Source of the DNA: Lysobacter daejeonensis GH1-9
Lineage (GTDB): Bacteria; Pseudomonadota; Gammaproteobacteria; Xanthomonadales; Xanthomonadaceae
Length of the DNA stretch: 64,000 bases
Assembly: GCF_000768355.1 (NCBI RefSeq)
Contig: NZ_AVPU01000006.1
Span: 1-64,000 of the forward strand
Direction of reading: 5' to 3'
Shown: positions 17,514-25,553 of the stretch, piece by piece
How positions within the stretch are numbered: the first letter of the stretch is position 1
How the letters are laid out: each line of letters starts with the position of its first letter
Made by a program: the position numbers and the translations under genes
Notes under the pieces: model-generated
The model's input: only the letters and a program-made list of their open reading frames with translations
Databases searched by the model: none
What the model was told of the DNA's origin: nothing

Positions 17514-18561
17514 CAAACAATCTCGTCAATGACCATTGCCCTGCAGGGAGGACAACGGCCTCCTGCCTCATCGCCGGAAGCACGTGCTGCTGCAACCAAT
17601 CGTTGGCTGCCTGCAAAGTCGGCGCGTGCAGTCGACTGACCAGCGCGACCTCATGTGCGCGTGCCTGCGGCCCGTATTCGCGCGTACCCAGTTTGGCATG
17701 GCGATGCGCCACTTCGGCCAGCCGTGCCCCCCGCCGCTTTGGATCGGCGACCAAACCCCACCATGCTTGCGCGCGATTCACCGCGTCGTCGATGTCCGCC
17801 AGGAGCCACTCGGCATCCAGGACCGCGACCCGGTTGGACCCACTCTGCTCGGCGATGTCCAGCAGCAGTTCGCGCTGCGCTGCCCACTGCAGCCCGGCCG
17901 CCGCGATCAGGGACGGTGGAGACAGGGCCTGCGGGGGCAGCCGGCGATGGAATTCGCCCGCAGTCAGCGCCATTTCGACCAGTGCCGGAATGCGCGCCTG
18001 AGTCTCGGCCGTTTTCTTGATGTTGGAAACCAAGAAGTCCTGGAGCGATGACGTCAGCACGAGTGCCCGAGAATCGGGGGTCGCGTTCATCAGTGCCTGC
18101 GCGATGTTCAGCGACGCGTGCGTGGGCTTGATGATGACCCGCCCGCCGGGCGTCCACGGCCTGGCCAGGAGGTTGGTGCAGGTCACCGGCCAATGCCCGA
18201 GCGCGCGCCCCTCATGGCGGGCATCGGCCAACCGGCGCAACACCAGCGGCTCACGATAGACGACCGTTTGGGGATGGTCGTGCAAGGCCTTGGCCAGCAG
18301 GGTCGAACAGCAGAACGACGTATGAAACAGCCAGGCGACGGGCGGGATGCCGGCAGGGCCACCCGGCACGGCTGCCGCGTCCACGGCGATGGATTGCCGA
18401 AGGTCCGCTGCGATCCGGGTGTCCATGAACGTGGACTCCTCAACGACGCGCCGATCGATGTGCAACATGGCCAGCCGATCACCGCGGATGTCGAGGTCCG
18501 CGGGGTACCAGGACGGATCGGACCATTCGATGCCGGGGGATACCGGGCCCGCACCCGTCAT
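17503..18561 (-). CDS. Divergent sulfotransferase-like P-loop protein
   Basis: A 352-residue protein. The only clear motif is WLFHTSFCCSTLLAKALH (residues about 78-94), which sits where sulfotransferases carry the PAPS 5'-phosphosulfate loop, and the following REPLVLRRL and KPTHASLNIAQALM fit the same fold. The usual RSGTT is replaced by FCCST, so PAPS binding cannot be taken for granted. Assignment to the sulfotransferase superfamily is by pattern and by neighbourhood. The start ATG overlaps the upstream oxygenase stop by four bases and the 3' end overlaps the next start, so the three genes form one translational unit. Confidence 0.6.
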   Translation of the reverse strand: MTGAGPVSPGIEWSDPSWYPADLDIRGDRLAMLHIDRRVVEESTFMDTRIAADLRQSIAVDAAAVPGGPAGIPPVAWLFHTSFCCSTLLAKALHDHPQTVVYREPLVLRRLADARHEGRALGHWPVTCTNLLARPWTPGGRVIIKPTHASLNIAQALMNATPDSRALVLTSSLQDFLVSNIKKTAETQARIPALVEMALTAGEFHRRLPPQALSPPSLIAAAGLQWAAQRELLLDIAEQSGSNRVAVLDAEWLLADIDDAVNRAQAWWGLVADPKRRGARLAEVAHRHAKLGTREYGPQARAHEVALVSRLHAPTLQAANDWLQQHVLPAMRQEAVVLPAGQWSLTRLFDEQ

Positions 18562-19145
18562 TGGGCAACGCGCTCGAACTTGATCGCGAAGGTGTAGCGG
18601 GGCTTGTAGCAGATCCGGTTGGGAGGACGCCCCGCATGCAGGATCGCCCCATCAAACACGGCCAGGCGCCCCGGGCGCGGCCGCACCGCGGCCGCCAACT
18701 CACCCTGCTGGTCGTAGAACACCGTTTCGCCGCCCCACTCGATGTCCCACTCATCGCAGATATACCAGAGGGCGGTTAGGTCGCCCATGCCCGGCAGGCA
18801 ATCGGTGTGGGTGAACAGCATGTCGCCGTAGCTGGCAACGTTGGTGTAGGCCCGATAGGGCCGGAACGTTTCACCCGGCTGGGCAAACGATTGTGCGGCC
18901 CTGTGGCTGAGTTCGTAGATCGGCTGGCGCACCAGCGCGTCCAGCCTCACCTCGGTCACCCAGTGCTTGTACCCAACCGTTTCCGGTCGGGCTACTTCCG
19001 TTCGGGTGAACGCGGCCTTGGACAGCGCTTCAAAATGCGCGCTGACGCTCTCCAGATGACCGTCAAACACCTTCAAACACAAGCCATCGACCAGCAGCTC
19101 GCGCGTTGGCACCAACGGTGAAAAAGGAACGTCAGCACGCTGCAT
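18558..19145 (-). CDS. 2-oxoglutarate/Fe(II) oxygenase, prolyl-4-hydroxylase type
   Basis: A 195-residue soluble oxygenase. The HxD...H facial triad is visible as FTHTDCLPG (His113, Asp115) and ILHAGRPP (His170). A basic residue in KPRYTFAIKF (Arg183) is in the expected place for 2-oxoglutarate. The GGETVFYDQQGE and PRPGRLAVFDGAILHAG stretches are typical of SM-20/prolyl hydroxylase-like enzymes. It is unrelated in detail to the oxygenase at 15274. Its ATG lies 3 nt after the pckG stop and its stop overlaps the next gene, so it may be co-transcribed with pckG. Confidence 0.85.
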   Translation of the reverse strand: MQRADVPFSPLVPTRELLVDGLCLKVFDGHLESVSAHFEALSKAAFTRTEVARPETVGYKHWVTEVRLDALVRQPIYELSHRAAQSFAQPGETFRPYRAYTNVASYGDMLFTHTDCLPGMGDLTALWYICDEWDIEWGGETVFYDQQGELAAAVRPRPGRLAVFDGAILHAGRPPNRICYKPRYTFAIKFERVAQ

Positions 19146-19148
19146 GCA

Positions 19149-20954
19149 TCAGCCCGCCAGCATCCCGGCAATACGCTGCTGCTCATCCTTCAGCGCCTGC
19201 GGCATGCGCGGACCGTACTCGTCCAGGTACTCGCCAATGCTGCTGAACTCCGCCTGCCAACCGGCGCGGTCATAGCCAAACAGCTTGGCCTTGGCTTCGT
19301 CGCCCAGGGCAATGCCCTCCAGGTTGAGCGCACCCTCGGCCGGCAGTGCACCAATCGGCGTTTCGACCGCGGCGGCTTCGCCCTTGACGCGCTGGATCAT
19401 CCACTCCAGCACCCGCAGGTTGTCGCCGAAACCCGGCCACAGGAACTTGCCGTCGTCGCCCTTGCGGAACCAGTTGACGTGGAAGATCTTGGGCAGCTTG
19501 GCGCCGTCGGTGTCGAACGACAGCCAGTGGCTGAAGTAGTCGGCAAAGTTGTAGCCGCAGAATGGCTTCATCGCCATCGGATCGCGGCGCATCACGCCCA
19601 CCGCGCCGGTGGCGGCGGCAGTGGTCTCCGAGCCCATCGCCGCGCCGACCAGCACACCGTGGGTCCAGTCGCGCGCCTCGAACACCAGCGGCACCAGCGA
19701 GGCCCGACGGCCGCCGAACACGATGGCGCTGATCGGCACGCCCTGTGCGTCTTCAGCCTTGGGCGAGTACGACGGGCACTGCTTGGCGCTCACAGTGAAG
19801 CGTGAGTTCGGGTGCGCGGCCGGGCCCTTGGTGGCGTCATAGGCGTTGCCGCGCCAGTCGGTGACCGGGGTCTGGCCGTTGTCCAGGCCCTCCCACCACG
19901 GCTGGTTGTCGGCGGTGACGCCGACATTGGTGAAGATGGTGTTCTTCTGGATGCTGGCCAGCGCGTTGGCGTTGGACTTGGCCGAGGTGCCCGGCGCCAC
20001 GCCGAAGAAGCCGGCCTCCGGGTTGATGGCGTACAGGCGGCCGTCGGCGCCGGGGCGCATCCAGCAGATGTCGTCACCGATGGTCCAGACCTTCCAGCCG
20101 GCGTTGCGGTACCCCTCAGGCGGAATCAGCATCGCCAGATTGGTCTTGCCGCATGCGGACGGGAACGCGGCGGCGACGTAGTGCGTCTCACCCTGCGGAT
20201 TCTCGATGCCAAGGATCAGCATGTGTTCGGCCAGCCAGCCCTCGCTGCGCGCCTGGTGCGAGGCGATACGCAGCGCGTGGCACTTCTTGCCCAGCAGCGC
20301 GTTACCACCGTAGCCCGAACCGTACGACTTGATCATCAGCTCTTCGGGGAAGTGCATGATGAAGCGGCGATTGGGGTCCAGCTCGCCAATGGAGTGCAGG
20401 CCCTTCACGAACGAACCCTCACGCTCGATGCGGGCCAGCGCTGGCGCGCCCATGCGGGTCATGATGCGCATGTTGGCCACCACGTAGGGGCTGTCGGTGA
20501 TCTCCACGCCGCAACGCGACAGCGGCGAGTCGATCGGGCCCATGCAGTACGGGATCACGTACATCGTGCGGCCCTGCATGCAGCCATCGAACAGCGCATC
20601 CATCTCGGCGTGGCCTTCTTCCGGGGCCATCCAGTGGTTGTTGGGGCCGGCGTCCTCGTGGTGCGTGGTGCAGACGAAGGTCAGGTGCTCCACGCGCGCC
20701 ACGTCATCGGGGTGCGAACGATGCAGGTAGCTGCCCGGATGGGTCTGCTCGTTGAGTTTTTCCAGCGTGCCATCGGCCAGCATGCGGGCGATGAGCGCTT
20801 CATTTTCCGCGTCGCTGCCATTGCACCACTGGATGGCGGACGGCCGGGTGAGCGCCGCGACCTGGGCAACCCAGTCGTTCAATGCCGGCAGACGGCTACC
20901 GGCCCCTCCTTCGGTGGCGGTGGAGGGGGAAAGTGCCTGGGTTGCTGCGTTCAC
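19149..20954 (-). CDS. pckG: Phosphoenolpyruvate carboxykinase (GTP)
   Basis: A 601-residue gluconeogenic enzyme that converts oxaloacetate and GTP to PEP. The nucleotide loop is FPSACGKTNLAML, followed by the metal site WTIGDDICWMR. Other family stretches are CMGPIDSPLSRCGVEITDSPYVV, KSYGSGYGGNALLGKKC, FGGRRASLVPLV and the C-terminal NWFRKGDDGKFLWPGFGDNLRVL. The start is decided by the RBS: GGAGGAG (20967-20961 on the minus strand) lies 6 nt before a GTG at 20954, whereas the longer frame would use a TTG without an RBS. tetR is 44 nt upstream on the same strand and an oxygenase follows after 3 nt. Confidence 0.97.
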   Translation of the reverse strand: MNAATQALSPSTATEGGAGSRLPALNDWVAQVAALTRPSAIQWCNGSDAENEALIARMLADGTLEKLNEQTHPGSYLHRSHPDDVARVEHLTFVCTTHHEDAGPNNHWMAPEEGHAEMDALFDGCMQGRTMYVIPYCMGPIDSPLSRCGVEITDSPYVVANMRIMTRMGAPALARIEREGSFVKGLHSIGELDPNRRFIMHFPEELMIKSYGSGYGGNALLGKKCHALRIASHQARSEGWLAEHMLILGIENPQGETHYVAAAFPSACGKTNLAMLIPPEGYRNAGWKVWTIGDDICWMRPGADGRLYAINPEAGFFGVAPGTSAKSNANALASIQKNTIFTNVGVTADNQPWWEGLDNGQTPVTDWRGNAYDATKGPAAHPNSRFTVSAKQCPSYSPKAEDAQGVPISAIVFGGRRASLVPLVFEARDWTHGVLVGAAMGSETTAAATGAVGVMRRDPMAMKPFCGYNFADYFSHWLSFDTDGAKLPKIFHVNWFRKGDDGKFLWPGFGDNLRVLEWMIQRVKGEAAAVETPIGALPAEGALNLEGIALGDEAKAKLFGYDRAGWQAEFSSIGEYLDEYGPRMPQALKDEQQRIAGMLAG

Positions 20955-20998
20955 GAAAAACTCCTCCAGCCCTTGCGGGCGGAACAAACGGGAAAAAT

Positions 20999-21589
20999 TC
21001 AGACGGATGGGATGAGCGTGGCCATCATGTGCTCGACATAAGCCTCGAACTCATCGTGTTGCATGCGGGTCTGGTGCAGTTGCAGGTTGAGCTGCAGGAA
21101 ACCGACGTATGCCGAATACGCGAGGCGGGCGCGGTGCTGGGCATCTGTGCGCCCCAGGCCGGCCTGGCGGAAGGATGCGGTCAGGTAATCCATGCGGCGC
21201 TCGGAAACACGACCGATCACCGGCTGCACGGCCGGGTGGTCCAGCGCCTTGAGCAACTCGGAATAGATGACGTGCGATTTGAATTCATGCGCGACCATCT
21301 CGAACAGGGCACGCAGGCGCTGTCGTGGATCGGGTACGGCCTCGAGCTGGCCCCACACGGTTTCGAGCTCGAGCTTTTCCCACCGTTCCAGCGCGGCGAC
21401 CAGCAGTGCGTCGCGCGAGGGGAAGTGCCAATAGAAGCTGCCCTTGGTGACGCCCAGGCGACGGGCCAATGGCTCGACGGCGACCGCGGCCACGCCCTGC
21501 TCGGCGATCATGTCCAGCGCGGCCTGTGCCCAGTCATCGGCACTCAGGCGCCCGCTGCGCTCGGGCTTGCTCAATTCAGCTTCGTTCAT
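20999..21589 (-). CDS. TetR-family regulator, candidate fatty-acid/gluconeogenesis regulator
   Basis: A 196-residue regulator. The N-terminal helix-turn-helix is typical (WAQAALDMIAEQGVAAVAVEPLARRLGVTKGSFYWHFPSRDALL). The C-terminal ligand domain is not diagnostic. It is divergent from fadE and directly upstream of pckG, so control of fatty-acid oxidation and gluconeogenesis is a reasonable inference, much as PsrA/FadR-type TetR proteins respond to acyl-CoA. ATG 21589 lies exactly 6 nt after a TAGAAT hexamer, which would make the mRNA leaderless. Confidence 0.88.
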   Translation of the reverse strand: MNEAELSKPERSGRLSADDWAQAALDMIAEQGVAAVAVEPLARRLGVTKGSFYWHFPSRDALLVAALERWEKLELETVWGQLEAVPDPRQRLRALFEMVAHEFKSHVIYSELLKALDHPAVQPVIGRVSERRMDYLTASFRQAGLGRTDAQHRARLAYSAYVGFLQLNLQLHQTRMQHDEFEAYVEHMMATLIPSV

Positions 21590-21595
21590 CTGCCA

Positions 21596-21601
21596 ATTCT
21601 A
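21596..21601 (-). promoter_or_regulatory. -10 element (TAGAAT) of tetR
   Basis: TAGAAT on the minus strand matches five of six -10 consensus bases and is followed by TGGCAG and the start ATG. Transcription seven bases downstream of the hexamer would begin on the A of the start codon. Confidence 0.45.
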
Positions 21602-21649
21602 AACGGTCGCCTTGGGCCAAAGCAGTATTGCACCGCAGCATAGGTCGAG

Positions 21650-21690
21650 TTGACAGGGCCGAATCGGCGATTCCATACTCAGTCGTATGG
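21650..21690 (+). promoter_or_regulatory. fadE promoter with an overlapping palindromic operator candidate
   Basis: A perfect -35 TTGACA (21650-21655), an 18-bp spacer and CATACT (21674-21679) form the promoter. The palindrome CCATAC-TCAGTC-GTATGG (21673-21690) covers the -10. A repressor bound there would block transcription. The divergent tetR product is the obvious candidate. Confidence 0.65.
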
Positions 21691-21834
21691 TACATGTTTA
21701 ATGCCAGCGTTTGAATGACCGACGGCCCGAGGCTTGCGGCGGTCAGTCAACAGGCCGACATTGGGCATGTGCCGCCGGACCTTCACATCGACCCTGTCTG
21801 AAGCAGCGGGCCTGGCGCCCGCCGGAGCACCACC

Positions 21835-24303
21835 ATGAGCATCGCCGTTCCCTTCCTTGCCTTCCTGCTGGTCGGCGCGATCGCGGCCTACCACCGCCTC
21901 CGCCTCGCTGTGTGGGCCGCGGTGACCGCCGCGGTCCTGGTGGCCTGCTGGCTTCTGGGCGCCAATGGCGCCGCCACTGTCGTTGCCGGCGTGCTGGTGG
22001 CGCTGATAGCGGTGCCGCTGCTGTTGCCTGCGATTCGGCTGCCTTTCATCACCAAGCCGCTGCTGGGCTTCTACACCAAGATCCTCCCGCCGCTGTCGGA
22101 AACCGAACGCGTGGCGCTGGAAGCCGGCACGGTGGGCTGGGAAGGCCAGCTGTTCTCCGGCAAGCCGGACTGGGAGGTGCTGGCCAGCCAGCCCAAACCG
22201 ACCCTGCGCCCGGACGAGCAGGCGTTCCTGGACGGCCCCGTGGAAGAGCTGTGCCGGATGACCAACGACTGGCAGATCACGCATGTGGATGCCGACCTGT
22301 CGCCGGCGCTGTGGGATTACATCAAGAAGAACAAGTTCTTCGGCATGATCGTGCCGAAGGAGTACGGCGGCCTCGGTTTCACCGCGCTGGGCAACCACAA
22401 GGTGATCCAGAAGCTGGCGTCGGTGTCGTCGGTGGTCAGTTCGACGGTGGGCGTGCCCAACTCGCTGGGCCCGGCCGAGTTGTTGATGCACTACGGCACC
22501 AAGGAGCAGAAGGACTATTACCTGCCGCGCCTGGCCGATGGCCGTGAGGTGCCATGCTTCGCCCTGACCGGCCCATGGGCCGGCTCCGACGCCACGTCGA
22601 TCCCGGATTACGGCGTCGTGTGCATGGGCGACTGGAACGGTGCGCGGGTGGTCGGTGTGAAGCTGACCTTCGACAAGCGCTACATCACGCTGGCGCCGGT
22701 GGCGACGCTGATTGGCATGGCCTTCCGCATGTACGACCCGGACGGCCTGATCGGCGACAAGCAGGACATCGGCATCTCGCTGGCGCTGCTGCCGCGCGAC
22801 ACCGCGGGCGTCGAGGTCGGTCGCCGCGCGATGCCACTCAACAGTCCGTTCCAGAACGGCCCGGTGCGCGGCAAGGACGTGTTCATCCCGCTGAGCCAGT
22901 TGATCGGTGGCGAGGCGATGGCCGGCAAGGGCTGGCAGATGCTGGTGGAGTGCCTGTCGATCGGCCGCTCGATCACCCTGCCCTCCACCGCCAGCGGCGG
23001 TTCCAAGATGGGCGCCATTGCCACGGGTGCGTACGCGCGCATCCGCAAGCAGTTCGGCCTGTCGATCGGCCGCTTCGAGGGCGTGGAGGAGGCCCTGGCG
23101 CGCATCGGCGGCCATGCCTACACCGTCAGCGCGCTGGCCGAAGCCTCGGCTGCGGCCGTGGCCCGTGGCGAGCTGCCGGCGGTGCCGTCGACCATCTCCA
23201 AGTACCACTGCACCGAGATGGGCCGCGAGGTCGCCAAGGATGTCATGGACATCATCGGCGGCAAGGGCATCATCCTCGGGCCGCGCAACTTCGCCGGCCG
23301 CAACTGGCAGGCGGCGCCGATCATGATCACGGTGGAAGGCGCGAACATCATGACGCGCTCGCTGATGATCTTCGGCCAGGGCGCGATCCTGTGCCATCCG
23401 TGGGTACTGAAGGAAATGAAGGCCGCGACCAACCCGGATGCGTCTGCGCGCCTGCGCGACTTCGATGCGGCGCTGTTCGGCCACATCGGCTTCGCCATCT
23501 CCAATGCCGTGCGCTCGCTGTGGTTCGGATTGACCAGCGCGAAGGTCGGCGCGGCGCCGGGCGATACCTACACCCGCCGCTACTACCGCAAGCTCAACCG
23601 CTACTCGGCGGCGCTGGCGCTGATGGCCGATACCTCCATGCTGCTGCTTGGCGGCAAACTGAAGTTCAAGGAGTCTCTGTCCGGCCGCCTGGGCGACGTG
23701 CTCAGCAACCTGTACATCGCCAGCGCGCTGCTCAAGCGCTATGAGGATGAGGGCCGCCCGGCCTCCGACCAGCCGCTGCTGGCGTGGTCGATCCACAACG
23801 CGGTGTTCAAGATCGAGAACGCATTCTCCGGCGCGCTGCGCAACTTCCCGATCCGCCCGATCGGCTGGCTGCTGTGGGCGCTGGTGTTTCCGCTCGGCCG
23901 CCGCGCGCAGTACCCGAGCGACCGCCTGTGCCACAAGGTTGCGTCCTTGCTGATGTCGCCCAACGAGGCACGCGACCGCCTGGCAGTTGGCGTGTTCACC
24001 ACGCCTTGCGCCAACAATCCTGCCGGCCGCATCAACAGCTACCTGCAGAAGGCGATCCTGGCCGAGCCGGTGGAGCGCAAGTTCATCAAGGCGCTCAAGA
24101 ACAGCGACATCGAAGCCCACGATTTCGCGACCCAGCTGGACGAGGGCGTACGCGAAGGCTGGATCACCACCGAAGAGCGCAAGCTGCTGGAAGATCTGCG
24201 CGAGCTGACCATCGACACCATCAGCGTCGATGACTTCGAAGCGGAGGAGTTGCGGTCGGCGACCTATCGGCCGTCGGGCGAGTTGGGCCGCGCAGCGGCT
24301 TGA
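21835..24303 (+). CDS. fadE: Acyl-CoA dehydrogenase, long FadE type
   Basis: An 822-residue membrane-associated acyl-CoA dehydrogenase for the first step of beta-oxidation, close in length to enteric FadE. Two N-terminal hydrophobic segments (about 1-25 and 30-70) precede the dehydrogenase domain. Family stretches include FFGMIVPKEYGGLGF, PCFALTGPWAGSDATSIPD, SIGRSITLPSTASGGSKMG and VEGANIMTRSLMIFGQGAI. The unique C-terminal extension of FadE (about 600-822) is also present. ATG 21835 begins the first membrane segment. Regulation is probably by the palindrome in its promoter. Confidence 0.95.
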   Translation: MSIAVPFLAFLLVGAIAAYHRLRLAVWAAVTAAVLVACWLLGANGAATVVAGVLVALIAVPLLLPAIRLPFITKPLLGFYTKILPPLSETERVALEAGTVGWEGQLFSGKPDWEVLASQPKPTLRPDEQAFLDGPVEELCRMTNDWQITHVDADLSPALWDYIKKNKFFGMIVPKEYGGLGFTALGNHKVIQKLASVSSVVSSTVGVPNSLGPAELLMHYGTKEQKDYYLPRLADGREVPCFALTGPWAGSDATSIPDYGVVCMGDWNGARVVGVKLTFDKRYITLAPVATLIGMAFRMYDPDGLIGDKQDIGISLALLPRDTAGVEVGRRAMPLNSPFQNGPVRGKDVFIPLSQLIGGEAMAGKGWQMLVECLSIGRSITLPSTASGGSKMGAIATGAYARIRKQFGLSIGRFEGVEEALARIGGHAYTVSALAEASAAAVARGELPAVPSTISKYHCTEMGREVAKDVMDIIGGKGIILGPRNFAGRNWQAAPIMITVEGANIMTRSLMIFGQGAILCHPWVLKEMKAATNPDASARLRDFDAALFGHIGFAISNAVRSLWFGLTSAKVGAAPGDTYTRRYYRKLNRYSAALALMADTSMLLLGGKLKFKESLSGRLGDVLSNLYIASALLKRYEDEGRPASDQPLLAWSIHNAVFKIENAFSGALRNFPIRPIGWLLWALVFPLGRRAQYPSDRLCHKVASLLMSPNEARDRLAVGVFTTPCANNPAGRINSYLQKAILAEPVERKFIKALKNSDIEAHDFATQLDEGVREGWITTEERKLLEDLRELTIDTISVDDFEAEELRSATYRPSGELGRAAA

Positions 24304-24314
24304 ACCGGCCGCGA

Positions 24315-24340
24315 GCGACGAGCCCTGCGGGGCTCGTCGC
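24315..24340 (+). terminator. Hairpin after fadE
   Basis: GCGACGAGCCC (24315-24325), a TGCG loop and GGGCTCGTCGC (24330-24340) form an 11-bp perfect stem. No T-tract follows on either strand, so it may be a bidirectional stop or an mRNA-stabilising hairpin between two converging genes. Confidence 0.6.
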
Positions 24341-24348
24341 GATCGCAA

Positions 24349-24951
24349 CTACAACACGGCCCCTTGGGCTGAACCGTACTGGGTTCGCATGTCGTAACGC
24401 TGGTCGCGGAACTTCAGACGCGTCATCACGCGGAACAGGATGCGCTGTGCCGCCGACTCGATGTCACGGCACGAAGGTGCGGTGGCAGGCAGTTGGGCAA
24501 GCTGCTGGCGAAGCTCCTCGGAAGCCGCGAGCGCATGGTCGGCATGGCCCTGTTCGTGGGTGTCGAGCGCCTTGCGGACCTGCTGCCACTGATGGCGTAG
24601 AGCCGCAGGCACGGGCTTGTCGGGTTCCCATGAAGGCAGGACCGTCGTGACATCCACGGCAACCTGCGCCTCGATGAGCACACATTCCCCCCGGCTGCGT
24701 TCGAAGGCATAGCCCACCTGGATCTCGCTCCGCGTCAACGCGTGGCCTCCGGCGGCGGCATCCATGTTCAACTGGGCGCGCAGCCTGTCCCGGAGCTCGC
24801 CGATGTCGTTGCCCGAGATTGGATAGGTTCGCGCGGAACGTGTAACGATGACCCCTGGAGTCCTTTCGGAAAGGGCGACAAGGGCAGGATCGGGCCTATC
24901 CGGGATGGGTCCAAGTGCGATCGTAAGCAAGCTGACCCATTGCAATGGCAC
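24349..24951 (-). CDS. DUF922 protein with an HExxH motif, probable secreted metalloprotease-like protein
   Basis: A 200-residue protein. The DUF922 signature is a TYPISGNDIGELRDRL region early on and LDTHEQGHADHALAASEELRQQL later, with HEQGH as the zinc-binding HExxH. The start is taken as GTG 24951 because AGGAGG (24964-24959 on the minus strand) precedes it by 7 nt and the first 14 residues (VPLQWVSLLTIALG) look like a short secretion signal. The frame runs upstream but overlaps the divergent gene. Family members are described as predicted Zn-dependent proteases, without firm biochemistry that I can cite. Confidence 0.72.
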   Translation of the reverse strand: MPLQWVSLLTIALGPIPDRPDPALVALSERTPGVIVTRSARTYPISGNDIGELRDRLRAQLNMDAAAGGHALTRSEIQVGYAFERSRGECVLIEAQVAVDVTTVLPSWEPDKPVPAALRHQWQQVRKALDTHEQGHADHALAASEELRQQLAQLPATAPSCRDIESAAQRILFRVMTRLKFRDQRYDMRTQYGSAQGAVL

Positions 24952-25053
24952 GCAACACCCTCCTGGCTCGCGAAAAGTGGACCGACTCTGCCCACTATTG
25001 CCTCGGACCACAAGGCGTTGGCCGCCGCCAATCACCATCAAGCAGGTTACAGG

Positions 25054-25545
25054 ATGTCGACCGAGATACTCTCTCTTTACCACCGCATCACGCGCTGGCC
25101 TGCTGGCCACTGGCTGTTCTCCCGCGCCGTGTGCATCAAGGCGCCCTACTTCGGCACGATCGCACCCCGCTTCGTCACGCTCGCGCCTGGTCGCTGCGAG
25201 GTGCGCATGCGCGATCGCAGGCGTGTGCACAACCATCTCGGCACGGTCCACGCCATCGCTCTATGCAACCTCGCGGAACTGGCAGCAGGCGTGATGACCG
25301 ACGCCACCTTGCCACCCGCGATGCGCTGGATCCCCAAAGGCATGAGCGTCGAGTACCTCAAGAAGGCCACCGGCACCATGAAAGCGGTCGCAACGCCAGA
25401 GTGCCCCCTGGATATATCGGAGGCAGGTTATGACGCACCCGTACTGGTCGAGGTCAGCGACAACAAGGGCGATGTGGTCTTCCGCGCCCGCATTGCCATG
25501 TGGGTGTCACCGCGCCCCGCGCGCGCTGGCACGTCGCCCGGCTGA
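25054..25545 (+). CDS. DUF4442 hotdog-fold protein, thioesterase-like
   Basis: A 163-residue protein of the DUF4442 group, which belongs to the hotdog thioesterase superfamily. Family-typical stretches are FGTIAPRFVTLAPGRCEVRMRDRRRVHNHLGTVHAIALCNLAELAAG and WIPKGMSVEYLKKATG. The HNHLGTVHA segment holds the expected conserved Asn and His. The physiological acyl substrate is unknown. Its position beside fadE and a GMC oxidoreductase gives only a loose link to lipid metabolism. ATG 25054 has the purine-rich AGG just ahead. Confidence 0.8.
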   Translation: MSTEILSLYHRITRWPAGHWLFSRAVCIKAPYFGTIAPRFVTLAPGRCEVRMRDRRRVHNHLGTVHAIALCNLAELAAGVMTDATLPPAMRWIPKGMSVEYLKKATGTMKAVATPECPLDISEAGYDAPVLVEVSDNKGDVVFRARIAMWVSPRPARAGTSPG

Positions 25546-25553
25546 AACCATCA

